DNA from: Streptomyces lydicus
GTDB taxonomy: Bacteria; Actinomycetota; Actinomycetes; Streptomycetales; Streptomycetaceae
NCBI RefSeq assembly: GCF_001729485.1
Contig: NZ_CP017157.1
Span: 6,696,001-6,760,000 of the forward strand
Direction: 5' to 3'
DNA length: 64,000 nt
Both the position numbers and the translations under genes were made by a program. Shown here in pieces: positions 38,034-47,417 of this stretch. Each line of letters starts with the position of its first letter. The stretch's first letter is position 1. The notes beneath the pieces were generated by a model, which was not told the origin of the DNA, ran no database searches, and saw nothing but the letters and a program-made list of their open reading frames with translations.

Positions 38034-39434
38034 TCACCCCTGGTCCGGATATGGCGGAAAAGCGTGGACCAAAGTGACCGTCGCGGCGCGGGCCGCCGCG
38101 CCCTCCTCCCGCAGCGCCGCCGCCATCAGTCCGGCGATCGCGGCCATCTCGTCCTCGCCCATCCCCTGCGTCGTCACCGCGGCGGTGCCCAGCCGGATTC
38201 CGGTCCGGCGGGCGGCGGGCTCGTCCTCGCAGGGCAGCGCGCAGGTGTCCAGCACGATCCCGGCGGCCGCCAGCCGGCCCCGCGCGGTGCGCGCGTCCAT
38301 GCCGAGGGGGGCGGGGTCGGCGGTGATCAGGTGGGTGTCGGTGCCGCCGGTGGTGATCGTCAGGCCCTGCCCGGCGAGCGCCTCGGCGAGCGCCCGGGCG
38401 TTGGCGACGACCTGGTGGGCGTACCCGGCGAAGGCGGGCGTGGCGGCCTCCGCGAAGGCGACGGCCTTGGCGGCGACCGCGTTCATCTGCGCACCTCCCT
38501 GGGTGAACGGGAACACGGCACGGTCGATCCGCTCGGCGAGCCGCTCGCCGCACAGGATCAGCCCGCCGCGCGGCCCGCGCAGCACCTTGTGGGTGGTGCC
38601 GCACACCACATGGGCGTACGGGACGGGGCTGGGCGCCGCTCCCCCGGCGATCAGCCCCAGCGGGTGCGCGACGTCCGCGATCAGGTACGCGCCGGTCTCG
38701 TCGGCGATGTCGCGGAAGGCGGCGTAGTCGATGTGGCGGGGGTAGGAGATCGAGCCGCAGACGATCGCCTTGGGGCGGCGGGCGCGGGCCAGCTCGCGGA
38801 TCGCGTCGTAGTCCAGCAGCCCGGTCTCCTCGTCGACGCCGTAGCCGGCGAAGTCGAACCAGCGGCCGGAGAAGTTGGCGGGCGAGCCGTGGGTGAGGTG
38901 CCCGCCGTGGGGCAGCGACATGGCCAGAACGGTGTCTCCGGGGCGCAGCAGGGCGGCGTAGGCGGCCAGCACGGCCGAAGACCCGGAGTGGGACTGGACG
39001 TTGGCGTGTTCGGCGCCGAAAAGGGCCTTGGCGCGCTCCACCGCGATCCGCTCGGCGAGGTCGACGATCTCGCAGCCGCCGTGGTGCCGGGCGCCGGGAT
39101 AGCCCTCGGCGTATTTGTTGCCCAGCGGGGAGCCGAGCGCGGCCAGCACGGCCGGTGAGGTGAAGTTCTCCGCGGCGATCAGCTGGAGTCCGTCGCTCTG
39201 ACGGGCGCTCTCACCGAGCAGTACGCCGGCGATCTCGGGGTCCTGGCGCAGCAGCGCGGCGAAGTCCGGCGCGCCCGCGGGGCGGGTGACGCCCTCCCGG
39301 GCGGCGGCCCGGGCCCGCTCCTCCGGCGACCGGTCGGCGTCGGCTACGGGGGCGGCGGTGGCGGGGGCGGCCTCGGCGGCCGGAACACCGCTGGTCGAGG
39401 ACTCGCTGCGGGGTGATGCGGTGGTGGCGGGCAT
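38034..39434 (-). CDS. glyA: Divergent serine hydroxymethyltransferase paralogue
   Basis: A 466-residue PLP enzyme of the SHMT fold (typical 420-430 aa). The PLP Lys is K283 in GTTHKVLRGPRGG; Asp254 and His257 of DVAHPLGL are kept. An Ala/Pro-rich extension of about 55 residues precedes the fold. Substitutions mark it as a second-type SHMT: the usual RYYGG reads R-H-H-G-G (117-118 are His, E. coli Tyr64/Tyr65), and MAHFAGL is VAHPLGL. The substrate Arg region (TGIRLGTAAVTTQG) is intact. The main housekeeping glyA is presumably elsewhere; this copy may use other amino acids. The ATG at 39434 avoids a 12-residue unlikely extension. Confidence 0.87.
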   Translation of the reverse strand: MPATTASPRSESSTSGVPAAEAAPATAAPVADADRSPEERARAAAREGVTRPAGAPDFAALLRQDPEIAGVLLGESARQSDGLQLIAAENFTSPAVLAALGSPLGNKYAEGYPGARHHGGCEIVDLAERIAVERAKALFGAEHANVQSHSGSSAVLAAYAALLRPGDTVLAMSLPHGGHLTHGSPANFSGRWFDFAGYGVDEETGLLDYDAIRELARARRPKAIVCGSISYPRHIDYAAFRDIADETGAYLIADVAHPLGLIAGGAAPSPVPYAHVVCGTTHKVLRGPRGGLILCGERLAERIDRAVFPFTQGGAQMNAVAAKAVAFAEAATPAFAGYAHQVVANARALAEALAGQGLTITTGGTDTHLITADPAPLGMDARTARGRLAAAGIVLDTCALPCEDEPAARRTGIRLGTAAVTTQGMGEDEMAAIAGLMAAALREEGAAARAATVTLVHAFPPYPDQG

Positions 39435-39540
39435 CGCTGGCTCCGGGCCTCGTACGGGACGTAGTCCCAATGTAGGCGCGCCAGGGCGATCGGGCGCGGT
39501 GTGCCGGTCCGCCCGGGGCCCGCGGTCGCGCCGGGGCCCG

Positions 39541-40224
39541 CTACGCCCGCGCCGGGACCCCCGTCAGGGCGGTGACGACCGGGTCCAGCGCCTGGTTGAT
39601 CTCGTCGCCGATGGAGCGGAAGAAGGTGATGGGGGCTCCGTAGGGGTCGTAGACCTCGTCGGACTCCGGGTTGGGCGCCAGCAGCCAGCCGCGCAGCGCC
39701 GCGGCGGCGCCCACCAGCGCCCGGGCCCGCTCGACCAGCCCGCCGTCCGGCCGCGCCGGGTCGGGGTCGGGCAGCGTGGCCGGGTCTATGGCCCGTACCA
39801 GCCGGTTGAACTCCTTGAGGGTGAAGGTGCGCAGCCCCGCGGAGTGGCCCATGGAGATGACCTGGGCGCGGTGGTCGCGGGTGGCGGTGAGCACCAGGTC
39901 GGCGCGGATGACGTGCTCGTCGAGCAGTTCCCGGCCGAGGAAGCCGGCCGGGTCGGCGCCGTAGTCCGTGAGCACGGTCGCGGCGTGCGCCTCCATCGGG
40001 GCGCCCTCATGGCCCCAGGTGCCGGCGCTCTCCACGACCAGGCCCCCGCTGTGCTCCCCGCCGAGTCGCAGTGCCAGGGCATGGCGGTGCAGCCGCTCGG
40101 TGATCGGCGAGCGGCAGACGTTGCCGGTGCTGACGTGCAGGATCCGGAACAGCGGTGCAGGGGGTGCGGGGGGAAGGGGGTTGTCGTCGCCGGGTCCCGC
40201 TATGCCACGCCCCAGGGGCGCCAT
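39541..40224 (-). CDS. Low-molecular-weight phosphatase-like protein, nucleophile Cys replaced by Ser
   Basis: A 227-residue protein of the LMW protein-tyrosine-phosphatase fold. The signature loop reads HVSTGNVCRSPITERL. Relative to the CX5R motif, Ser32 stands where the nucleophilic Cys should be; Cys37, Arg38 and Ser39 are conserved, and an acid-loop-like DPYG segment is present (EVYDPYGAP). Residues 1-25 are a Pro/Gly-rich lead and the C-terminus is longer than in classical enzymes (about 150 aa). The start ATG overlaps the Sua5 stop (TGATG), so the two are coupled. It may be a phosphatase-fold binding protein. Confidence 0.85.
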   Translation of the reverse strand: MAPLGRGIAGPGDDNPLPPAPPAPLFRILHVSTGNVCRSPITERLHRHALALRLGGEHSGGLVVESAGTWGHEGAPMEAHAATVLTDYGADPAGFLGRELLDEHVIRADLVLTATRDHRAQVISMGHSAGLRTFTLKEFNRLVRAIDPATLPDPDPARPDGGLVERARALVGAAAALRGWLLAPNPESDEVYDPYGAPITFFRSIGDEINQALDPVVTALTGVPARA

Positions 40225-40871
40225 CAATTGGCCACCTCGAGCTCGGGTACCACCTTGCGCAGCTCCGCCGCGCTGAGCGCGCCCTCGCGCAGCAGCACGG
40301 GGATCTTTCCGGTGACGTCGACGATCGACGACGGCACGGCGGCGGGCGTCGGGCCGCCGTCGAGGTAGACGGAGACCGAGTCGCCCAGCATCTCCTGGGC
40401 CGCGTCGCAGTCCTGCGGGGAGGGGTGGCCGGTCAGGTTGGCGCTGGAGACGGCCATCGGGCCGAACTCGGTGAGCAGCTCGATCGCGACGGGGTGCAGC
40501 GGCATCCGCACCGCGACCGTGCCGCGGGTCTCGCCGAGGTCCCAGGTCAGCGACGGCTGGTGCTTGGCGACGAGGGTGAGCGCGCCGGGCCAGAAGGCGT
40601 CGACCAGTTCCCACGCCTGCTCGGAGAAGTCGGTGACCAGGCCGTGCAGGGTGTTGGGGGATCCGACGAGGACCGGGGAGGGCATGCCCCGGCCGCGGCC
40701 CTTGGCCTCCAGCAGGTCGCCGACGGCCTCGGCGCTGAAGGCGTCCGCGCCGATGCCGTAGACGGTGTCGGTCGGCAGCACGACCAGCTCACCGCGGCGG
40801 ACGGCCGAGGCGGCCTCGCGCAGACCGGTGGCGCGGTCGGTCGCGTCGCTGCAGTCGTATCGCCGTGCCAT
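40224..40871 (-). CDS. L-threonylcarbamoyladenylate synthase (Sua5/YrdC)
   Basis: A 215-residue enzyme making threonylcarbamoyl-AMP for the t6A37 modification of tRNAs. The YrdC fold motifs are present: RGELVVLPTDTVYGIGADAF, KGRGRGMPSPVLVGS, GTVAVRMPLHPVAIEL and MAVSSANLTGHPSPQD. It lies between prmC and the phosphatase-like gene, as in many actinobacteria where prfA-prmC-sua5 form one cluster. Confidence 0.95.
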   Translation of the reverse strand: MARRYDCSDATDRATGLREAASAVRRGELVVLPTDTVYGIGADAFSAEAVGDLLEAKGRGRGMPSPVLVGSPNTLHGLVTDFSEQAWELVDAFWPGALTLVAKHQPSLTWDLGETRGTVAVRMPLHPVAIELLTEFGPMAVSSANLTGHPSPQDCDAAQEMLGDSVSVYLDGGPTPAAVPSSIVDVTGKIPVLLREGALSAAELRKVVPELEVAN

Positions 40872-40900
40872 TACGGGACCTCCTCGTGCGGAACGAATAC

Positions 40901-40926
40901 ATCGGATGCATCGGATGCATCAGGCG
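40901..40926. repeat. 9-bp tandem repeat in the prmC-sua5 gap
   Basis: ATCGGATGC occurs twice exactly (40901-40909, 40910-40918), followed by a degenerate third copy, in the 70-bp spacer. It would extend the sua5 leader; no function is evident. Confidence 0.6.
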
Positions 40927-40941
40927 TCAGGGCAGGACGCG

Positions 40942-41787
40942 TCATGGCGTCGCCCGGCGCGCGGTGGCGAAACGGGGCCTGTTGTTCAGGTCGGGGTGGT
41001 CGGCCGCGTCGGCCCAGCCCCGCTCCTCGGTGAAGATCCACGGCACCTGTCCGCCCTGGGTGTCGGCGTGCTCGATGACGACCACGCCACCGGGCCGCAG
41101 CAGGCGGTGTGCGGTCCGCTCGATGCCACGGATGGTGTCCAGGCCGTCCTGGCCCGAGAACAGCGCCAGCTCCGGGTCGTGGTCGCGGGCCTCGGGGGCG
41201 ACGTACTCCCACTCGGTCAGCGGGATGTACGGCGGGTTGGAGACGACCAGGTCCACCTGCCCGTCCAGTTCGGGAAGCGCGGTCAGCGCGTCGCCGTGAT
41301 GGAGAACGACGCGGGACCCCTCGACGTTCTTGCGGGCGTAGTCCAGGGCCTCCTCGGACAGCTCCACGGCGTGCACCCGCGAGCGCGGCACCTCCTGCGC
41401 CAGCGCCAGCGCGATCGCCCCGGAGCCGGTGCACAGGTCGACGATCAGCGGCTCGACGACGTCCATGGCCCGTACGGCGTCTATCGCCCAGCCGACCACC
41501 GACTCGGTCTCCGGGCGGGGCACGAACACCCCCGGGCCGACGTGGAGTTCGAGGTAGCGGAAGAACGCCCGGCCGGTGATGTGCTGGAGCGGTTCGCGGG
41601 CCTCACGGCGGGCGATGGCCTCCCAGTAGCGGGCGTCGAAGTCCGCGTCGGGGACCGTGTGCAGCTGGCTCCGCTTGACGCCGTGCACGTGCGCGGCGAG
41701 CTCCTCGGCGTCGAAGCGGGGTGAGGGCACGCCGGCGTCGGCCAGCCGCTGGGTGGCCTGGGCCACCTCGGCGAGCAGCAGGTTCAC
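40942..41787 (-). CDS. prmC: Release factor glutamine methyltransferase PrmC
   Basis: A 281-residue SAM-dependent enzyme that methylates the Gln of the GGQ motif in RF1/RF2. The N-terminal helical domain carries LLLAEVAQATQRLADAG. SAM-binding motif VDLCTGSGAIALALAQE and catalytic motif LVVSNPPYIPLTEW are clear. The start is GTG at 41787 with AGGAGGAAGG upstream. Its substrate gene prfA is directly upstream on the same strand (99-bp gap). Confidence 0.96.
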   Translation of the reverse strand: MNLLLAEVAQATQRLADAGVPSPRFDAEELAAHVHGVKRSQLHTVPDADFDARYWEAIARREAREPLQHITGRAFFRYLELHVGPGVFVPRPETESVVGWAIDAVRAMDVVEPLIVDLCTGSGAIALALAQEVPRSRVHAVELSEEALDYARKNVEGSRVVLHHGDALTALPELDGQVDLVVSNPPYIPLTEWEYVAPEARDHDPELALFSGQDGLDTIRGIERTAHRLLRPGGVVVIEHADTQGGQVPWIFTEERGWADAADHPDLNNRPRFATARRATP

Positions 41788-41886
41788 GGGCCTTCCTCCT
41801 GGTGCGCTGCGTCTTCCCCGGCCGGGGTCCGGCGCGTCCCCTGGGGGATGCGCGGTCTCCAGCCGGTACGTACGGGTCTTGCGGGC

Positions 41887-42966
41887 TTACTGGGCGGCGG
41901 CGAGCTTGGCTGCCGAGTCGGCGTCTACGCACGCCTGGATGACCGGGTCCAGCTCGCCGTCGAGCACCTGGTCCAAGTTGTACGCCTTGAAGCCGACCCG
42001 GTGGTCCGAGATCCGGTTTTCCGGGAAGTTGTACGTACGGATGCGCTCGGAGCGGTCGACGGTGCGGACCTGGCTGCGGCGGGCGTCGGACGCCTCGCGC
42101 TCGGCCTCCTCCTGGGCGGCGGCCAGCAGCCGGGAGCGCAGGATACGCATCGCCTGCTCCTTGTTCTGGAGCTGGCTCTTCTCGTTCTGGCAGGAGACGA
42201 CGATGCCGGTCGGCAGGTGGGTGATGCGCACCGCGGAGTCGGTGGTGTTGACGGACTGGCCGCCGGGACCCGACGAGCGGTAGACGTCGATCCGCAGGTC
42301 GTTGGCGATGATCTCGACCTCGACCTCCTCGGCCTCGGGGGTGACCAGCACACCGGCCGCGGAGGTGTGGATGCGGCCCTGCGACTCGGTGGCGGGCACG
42401 CGCTGGACGCGGTGCACCCCGCCCTCGTACTTCAGCCGCGCCCAGACGCCCTGGCCGGGCTCGGTGGCGCCGCCCCCGCCCTTGGTCTTCACGGCGACCT
42501 GGACGTCCTTGTAGCCGCCGAGGTCGGACTCGTTGGCGTCGAGGATCTCGGTCTTCCAGCCGACCCGCTCGGCGTAGCGCAGGTACATCCGCAGCAGGTC
42601 GCCGGCGAACAGCGCGGACTCCTCGCCGCCCTCACCGGCCTTGACCTCGAGGATGACGTCCTTGTCGTCGCTGGGGTCGCGCGGGACGAGCAGCAGCCGC
42701 AGCTTCTCGGTGAGCTCCTCGCGGCGGACGTCGAGCTCCTTGGCCTCGTCGGCGAAGTCCGGGTCGTCCGCGGCGAATTCGCGCGCGGTCTCGATGTCGT
42801 CGCCGGTCTGCTTCCAGTCGCGGTACGTCGTGATGATCGGGGTCAGCTCGGCGTAGCGCTTGTTGAGCCGCATGGCCTCGCGCTGGTCGGCGTGGACCGC
42901 GGGGTCGGCCAGCCGCTTCTCGAGATCGGCGTGCTCGCCGATCAGTTCCTCGACCGCCTCGAACAT
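41887..42966 (-). CDS. prfA: Peptide chain release factor 1
   Basis: A 359-residue RF1. The stop-codon reading tripeptide is P-A-T in [17 protein letters not shown], and the peptidyl-transferase motif GGQ lies in [20 protein letters not shown]. The ATG at 42966 ([12 protein letters not shown]) has GAGGAA upstream. It is followed by prmC, which methylates it, and preceded by rpmE. Confidence 0.97.
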   Translation of the reverse strand: MFEAVEELIGEHADLEKRLADPAVHADQREAMRLNKRYAELTPIITTYRDWKQTGDDIETAREFAADDPDFADEAKELDVRREELTEKLRLLLVPRDPSDDKDVILEVKAGEGGEESALFAGDLLRMYLRYAERVGWKTEILDANESDLGGYKDVQVAVKTKGGGGATEPGQGVWARLKYEGGVHRVQRVPATESQGRIHTSAAGVLVTPEAEEVEVEIIANDLRIDVYRSSGPGGQSVNTTDSAVRITHLPTGIVVSCQNEKSQLQNKEQAMRILRSRLLAAAQEEAEREASDARRSQVRTVDRSERIRTYNFPENRISDHRVGFKAYNLDQVLDGELDPVIQACVDADSAAKLAAAQ

Positions 42967-43063
42967 CGTGGGTTCCTCTGCTGGCTGGCTGACAGTGCTG
43001 TCCGGGGGTGCCCCCCGGACCTCCCGCCGGGCGACGGGAGACCTGGGACGACGCAAACAAAGA

Positions 43064-43107
43064 CGCCGGTCCGGTCACCCCTGGGCAGGGGCGACCGGGA
43101 ACCGGCG
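43064..43107 (-). terminator. Intrinsic terminator of rpmE with U-rich tail
   Basis: On the minus strand a GC-rich hairpin runs from 43107 to 43064 (outer arms CGCCGGT/ACCGGCG, inner CCCCT/AGGGG) and is followed by TTTGTTTG. A U-rich tail like this is uncommon in this window. Confidence 0.8.
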
Positions 43108-43119
43108 CCTTGTGAGTCG

Positions 43120-43341
43120 CTACTTCTTGGCAGCGGCGGCCTTGCCGAAGCGGGCCTCGAAGCGGGCCACGCGGCCGCCCGTGTCCATGATCTTCTGCTT
43201 GCCCGTGTAGAACGGGTGGCACTCGGAGCACACGTCGGCGCGGATGTTGCCGCCGGCAACGGTGCTACGGGTGGTGAACGACGCGCCACAGGTGCAGCTG
43301 ACCTGGGTCTCGACGTACTCCGGGTGGATGTCGCGCTTCAA
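43120..43341 (-). CDS. rpmE: 50S ribosomal protein L31
   Basis: A 73-residue zinc-type (C+) L31, with Cys16 and Cys18 in VSCTCG and CSEC at 37-40 as metal ligands. The N-terminus [14 protein letters not shown] is the family start. Streptomyces usually also has a Cys-free L31 induced under zinc limitation; that one is not in this window. It is followed by a strong terminator, then prfA. Confidence 0.97.
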   Translation of the reverse strand: MKRDIHPEYVETQVSCTCGASFTTRSTVAGGNIRADVCSECHPFYTGKQKIMDTGGRVARFEARFGKAAAAKK

Positions 43342-43493
43342 GGGATTCTCCTAGGTTCGGGAGTGCACCGGGTCGTGTCGCGGGTTGCGTCACGTGAACC
43401 GGGGCCGACGGTCCAGTCTGCCAGGACTAGCCGTATCTCCCAAAACCGGGGTACCCGCGCAGGTATTCCCGCCCGCGGCACGCCCCGGTCCGG

Positions 43494-44615
43494 CTACTTC
43501 ACGTAGCGGCTGGTGCCGCCGGTGTCACCGGCCGAGCCCTTGAGCGCGGACTTGGGGATGTCCCGGTCGTTGCGCAGCGCGTCCCAGACCTGCTTGCCGT
43601 GCTTGGTCAGCGGCACCACCCGGTCGGGGTTGGCGGTGTCGTAGGCGACCGGCAGCGTCACCATGTCGATGTTGTTCGACCCGATGGAGCCGAGGCTCTT
43701 GGCCAGCCCGGTCAGTTCGCTGACCGAGTTGAGGTCGGTGTCGGTGGTGATGGCCTTGGTGGCGGTGTCGGCGACGTCGTAGAGCTTGGTGGGGTTGGTG
43801 AGCACCCCGACGTTCTTGACCTGGTTCATCAGGGCCTTGAGGAACGTCTGCTGCAGCTGGATGCGGCCGAGGTCGCTGCCGTCGCCGCCGGGGACGCCGT
43901 GCCGGGTCCGCACCAGGCCGAGGGACTGCTCGCCGTCGAGGGTGTGCTTGCCCGGCTGGAGGTGCAGATGGCTCTTGTTGTCGTCGATCGCCTTGCTGGT
44001 GGTGATGTCCACCCCGCCGAGCGCGTCGATGAGCTTCTTGAAGCCGGAGAAGTCGACCTCGATGAAGTGGTCCATACGGATGCCGCTGATCGACTCGACC
44101 GTCTTGACGGCGCAGGCCGGCCCGCCGACCTCGAAGGCGGTGTTGAACATCGTCCGCTGCGCGCCGGGCACGTTCCGGCCGTCCTTGGTGCAGTCGGGCC
44201 GCTTGATCAGGGTGTCGCGCGGGATGCTCACGACGCTGGCCTTCTTGTGGCCCTTGAAGACGTGCACGACCATCGCGGTGTCGGAACGCGCCCCGCCCTC
44301 GTCCTTGCCGTACTCGCCGTTCTTGCCGGCGCGCGAGTCCGACCCCATGACGAGGATGTCCATCGATCCGTTGTCGACGTTCTGCGGCCGGTCGTGGCCG
44401 AGGGCGGCGTTGATGTCGACGCCCTTCAGATTGCCGTTGAGTTTGAAGTAGACGTATCCGAGCCCGGCACCACCGAGCAGTACGGCGCTGGTCAGCGCGC
44501 ACAGGCTGATCGTCAGGGCCCTGCGGCGCCGGCTCGGCGCCCTGCGCCGGCGGCCCGTGGCACGTATGCCGCGGGTCCCGCTTTCGGCCGTCGCGGTCCC
44601 GTTGCTGTCCGCCAT
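43494..44615 (-). CDS. LytR-CpsA-Psr (LCP) family glycopolymer ligase
   Basis: A 373-residue membrane-anchored enzyme that attaches wall teichoic acid or other glycopolymers to peptidoglycan. It has a basic cytoplasmic N-terminus (GRRRRAPSRRRRAL), one span (LCALTSAVLLGGAGLGYVYF, about 36-55) and the external LCP domain: ILVMGSDSRAGKNG, RSDTAMVVHVF, VVSIPRDTLIK and the Arg-rich motif VRTRHGVPGGDGSDLGRIQL. The WecA-like enzyme at 36.6 kb could supply its lipid-linked substrate. It is transcribed alone, between rho and rpmE. Confidence 0.94.
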   Translation of the reverse strand: MADSNGTATAESGTRGIRATGRRRRAPSRRRRALTISLCALTSAVLLGGAGLGYVYFKLNGNLKGVDINAALGHDRPQNVDNGSMDILVMGSDSRAGKNGEYGKDEGGARSDTAMVVHVFKGHKKASVVSIPRDTLIKRPDCTKDGRNVPGAQRTMFNTAFEVGGPACAVKTVESISGIRMDHFIEVDFSGFKKLIDALGGVDITTSKAIDDNKSHLHLQPGKHTLDGEQSLGLVRTRHGVPGGDGSDLGRIQLQQTFLKALMNQVKNVGVLTNPTKLYDVADTATKAITTDTDLNSVSELTGLAKSLGSIGSNNIDMVTLPVAYDTANPDRVVPLTKHGKQVWDALRNDRDIPKSALKGSAGDTGGTSRYVK

Positions 44616-44737
44616 CTGCTCCTCAGTCCTCGCTCGCTCGGCTACCCCTCGCCGCCACCGTGGTGCGTGCTGTCACGGCTCGTTGCTCCTTGTCAGACGG
44701 GAGGCTGACGGGAAGGGTTGCACAGCGAGTGATGAGC

Positions 44738-44752
44738 GATTTCTTAGAAATC
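44738..44752. promoter_or_regulatory. Perfect palindrome GATTTC-tta-GAAATC
   Basis: A 15-bp perfect inverted repeat in an otherwise GC-rich spacer, about 123 bp upstream of the LCP gene start. Possible operator; regulator unknown. Confidence 0.45.
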
Positions 44753-44949
44753 CCGCGGGACAGTTGCCGACGGCGCGCGGCCTCCTCCCTCCTCACCTGG
44801 ACTTTCGCCCTGAAACCAGCCATGGCCGAAACGTTGCGTCAGGGACGGATCTGTGCGGAACGTCTCAGAAAGTGCAGTTCGGAGCCCCTCCGAAGGCGGC
44901 GTGGCTCACAGATCACCGGCGGCGGACGCACCGTACGGGGCACCCAGCA

Positions 44950-44987
44950 CACGGCCCCCCTCACCCGTGGGGGCGAGGGGGGCCGTG
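44950..44987 (-). terminator. rho terminator
   Basis: CACGGCCCCCCTC (44950-44962) pairs perfectly with GAGGGGGGCCGTG (44975-44987), a 13-bp stem 20 bp after the rho stop. Confidence 0.8.
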
Positions 44988-45006
44988 CGGAGCGCGTTGC
45001 GGGGCG

Positions 45007-47043
45007 TCAGTCGTTGCCGTTGCCCGCGGTCGGCGTCGTCTTCTGGATCTGCAGCAGGAACTCCGCGTTGGACTTCGTCTGCTTCATCTTGTCCAGCAGC
45101 AGCTCGATGGCCTGCTGCTGGTCCAGGGCGTGCAGCACCCGGCGCAGCTTCCAGACGATGGCCAGCTCGTCGCTGCCCATCAGGATCTCTTCCTTACGGG
45201 TACCGGACGCGTCCACGTCCACCGCGGGGAAGATGCGCTTGTCGGCGAGCTTCCGGTCGAGCTTGAGCTCCATGTTGCCGGTGCCCTTGAACTCCTCGAA
45301 GATCACCTCGTCCATCCGCGAGCCGGTCTCGACCAGCGCGGTGGCCAGGATGGTCAGCGAGCCGCCGTCCTCGATGTTGCGCGCCGCACCGAAGAACTTC
45401 TTCGGCGGGTAGAGCGCCGTGGAGTCGACACCACCGGACAGGATGCGGCCCGACGCCGGGGCGGCGAGGTTGTACGCACGGCCCAGACGGGTGATCGAGT
45501 CCAGCAGGACGACCACGTCGTGGCCCAGTTCCACCAGGCGCTTGGCGCGCTCGATGGCCAGCTCGGCGACGGTGGTGTGGTCCTCGGCCGGGCGGTCGAA
45601 GGTCGAGGAGATGACCTCGCCCTTGACCGACCGCTGCATGTCGGTGACCTCTTCGGGACGCTCGTCGACGAGGACGACCATCAGGTGGCACTCGGGGTTG
45701 TTGCGGGTGATCGCGTTGGCGACCGCCTGCATGATCATGGTCTTGCCGGTCTTCGGCGGGGCCACGATCAGACCGCGCTGGCCCTTGCCGATCGGCGCGA
45801 CCAGGTCGATGATCCGGGTCGTCAGGCCGCCCGACTCACCCTCCAGGCGCAGTCGCTCCTGCGGGTAGAGGGGCGTCAGCTTCCCGAACTCCGGCCGTCC
45901 GCGGCCCTGTTCGGGCGCCACGCTGTTGACCGTGTCGAGGCGGACCAGCGCGTTGAACTTCTCGCGCCGCTCGCCGTCCTTGGGCTGGCGGACCGCACCG
46001 GTGACGTGGTCGCCCTTGCGCAGGCCGTTCTTGCGGACCTGGGCGAGCGAGACGTAGACGTCGTTCGGACCGGGCAGGTAGCCGGAGGTCCGGATGAACG
46101 CGTAGTTGTCGAGGATGTCGAGGATGCCCGCGACGGGGATCAGCACGTCGTCCTCGGAGACCTGCGGCTCGTTGCCGAAGTCCTCGCGGCCCCCGCGACG
46201 GCCCCGGCGGTCGCGGTAGCGGCCGCGACGGCCGCGCCGGCCGCCCTCGAAGTCGTCGTCGTCATCGCGGCGGTCCCGGCCCTGGCGCTGGCCGCCCTGA
46301 CCACCCTGGCCGCCGTCGCCGGCGTCACCCTTGCGGCGGTCGCCGCGGTCGCGCTGGCGGCGGTCGCCGCGGTCTCCGCGGTCGCCCTTCTGCCCGCGGT
46401 CCTGGCGGTCGCCGCGGTCCTGGCGCTCGCCGGCCTTGCCCGGCCGGCCCTCGCCGGTCTCCTGCGGGGAGACCGCGGTGTCGGTCTTGGCCTCGGCCTT
46501 GACCTCGGTCTTCGCCTCGACCTTGGTGTCGGTCTTGAGGTCACCGGCGGTGTCGGGGCTGCCCGCGGCGGCGGTGGCCCGGCGCCGACGGCGCTCGCCG
46601 GCCGGCTGCTCGTCGCTGACGGGCTGGCCGGGGATGTCGATCTGCTGCTGGGCGCCGGACTGGTCCGTGGCCTTGCCCGCCTTGGCGCGCTCGGCCTTCT
46701 CCGCCTTGGCGGTGGGCTCGGCGGCGTCCTCGCCGGTGCGGGCCTTGGAGGTCGTGCGGCGCTTGGGCTTGGTCTCGGTGGACGCGTCGGTCTTGGCGGC
46801 GGTGCCCGAGCCTCCGGCCTGCCGCTCCTTGATGACCTCGATCAGCTGGCTCTTGCGCATCCGCGCGGTGCCCTTGATACCGAGGCCGGAGGCGACCTGC
46901 TGCAGCTCTGCCAGGACCATGCCGTCAAGGCCGGTGCCGGAACGGCGGCGCCGCGTCGTTGCAGGAGCGGCGGGAGCGTCCGTGGCGGGCGTGGTGGCAC
47001 TGCCGTCGGTGCGCGCGCCCATCAGATCGGTGGTGTCGCTCAC
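45007..47043 (-). CDS. rho: Transcription termination factor Rho
   Basis: A 678-residue Rho, much longer than the 419-residue E. coli protein. The N-terminal SAP-like helix region ([20 protein letters not shown]) is followed by about 230 residues of charged low-complexity sequence ([20 protein letters not shown], then [16 protein letters not shown]). The OB-fold RNA-binding domain ([20 protein letters not shown]) and the RecA-like ATPase ([31 protein letters not shown]) follow. Such inserts are typical of high-GC actinobacteria and extend RNA binding. GTG at 47043 has AAGGA six nt upstream. An untranslated-looking leader of up to 370 bp precedes it. Confidence 0.96.
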   Translation of the reverse strand: MSDTTDLMGARTDGSATTPATDAPAAPATTRRRRSGTGLDGMVLAELQQVASGLGIKGTARMRKSQLIEVIKERQAGGSGTAAKTDASTETKPKRRTTSKARTGEDAAEPTAKAEKAERAKAGKATDQSGAQQQIDIPGQPVSDEQPAGERRRRRATAAAGSPDTAGDLKTDTKVEAKTEVKAEAKTDTAVSPQETGEGRPGKAGERQDRGDRQDRGQKGDRGDRGDRRQRDRGDRRKGDAGDGGQGGQGGQRQGRDRRDDDDDFEGGRRGRRGRYRDRRGRRGGREDFGNEPQVSEDDVLIPVAGILDILDNYAFIRTSGYLPGPNDVYVSLAQVRKNGLRKGDHVTGAVRQPKDGERREKFNALVRLDTVNSVAPEQGRGRPEFGKLTPLYPQERLRLEGESGGLTTRIIDLVAPIGKGQRGLIVAPPKTGKTMIMQAVANAITRNNPECHLMVVLVDERPEEVTDMQRSVKGEVISSTFDRPAEDHTTVAELAIERAKRLVELGHDVVVLLDSITRLGRAYNLAAPASGRILSGGVDSTALYPPKKFFGAARNIEDGGSLTILATALVETGSRMDEVIFEEFKGTGNMELKLDRKLADKRIFPAVDVDASGTRKEEILMGSDELAIVWKLRRVLHALDQQQAIELLLDKMKQTKSNAEFLLQIQKTTPTAGNGND

Positions 47044-47417
47044 GAAGGGTCCTTCCCTGGAGCGGGCGTCGGCCTGTCTGGCTCGGCGACCGGTTGTGCT
47101 GTCCGGCTGGGTCCCTGTGTCGTGCGGACCGGGCCGGGGCGGTGGTCCCGCCGGAAGTGGCGGAGAAATCAATTCATGACTACGGCGTGAAGAGATGCAG
47201 AGTGACTCAAGTCGTCACGCCGATTCCGGAGCATGCTCGCTTCCGCTCAGGCAATTGCTCCAAGCAGTTTGGGAGGCTCCCGGAAGAAAGGTGGTCCCGA
47301 ATGGGGACACGAAGCACAGCGCCACTGCGGCGTCTCGTACTCACTTGAGGTTAACACTACCGGATCCAACAAACATTCCCCCTCTCAAAGACCGGCAATC
47401 GTCGATCACCCGCGTGA
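47044..47417. other. 374-bp rho leader and promoter region
   Basis: The spacer between thrB (ends 47418) and rho. The part next to thrB is AT-richer (minus strand TAGTGTTAAC near 47350), probably the rho promoter, which leaves a leader of about 300 nt with several short GC-rich hairpins. rho genes are often autoregulated through their leaders. I see no gene here. Confidence 0.5.

Larger units (their letters stand above)
44616..45006. other. 391-bp spacer between LCP gene and rho
   Basis: No convincing gene. It holds the rho terminator (44950-44987), a palindrome at 44738-44752 and the promoter region of the LCP gene. A 66-codon minus-strand ORF (44623-44823) is basic and without family features, so it was not called. 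Confidence 0.6.

Noticed and set aside
44623-44823. 66-codon minus-strand ORF before the LCP gene
   Set aside because: Basic and low in recognisable structure. It overlaps the probable LCP promoter region and the palindrome, and has no clear ribosome site.
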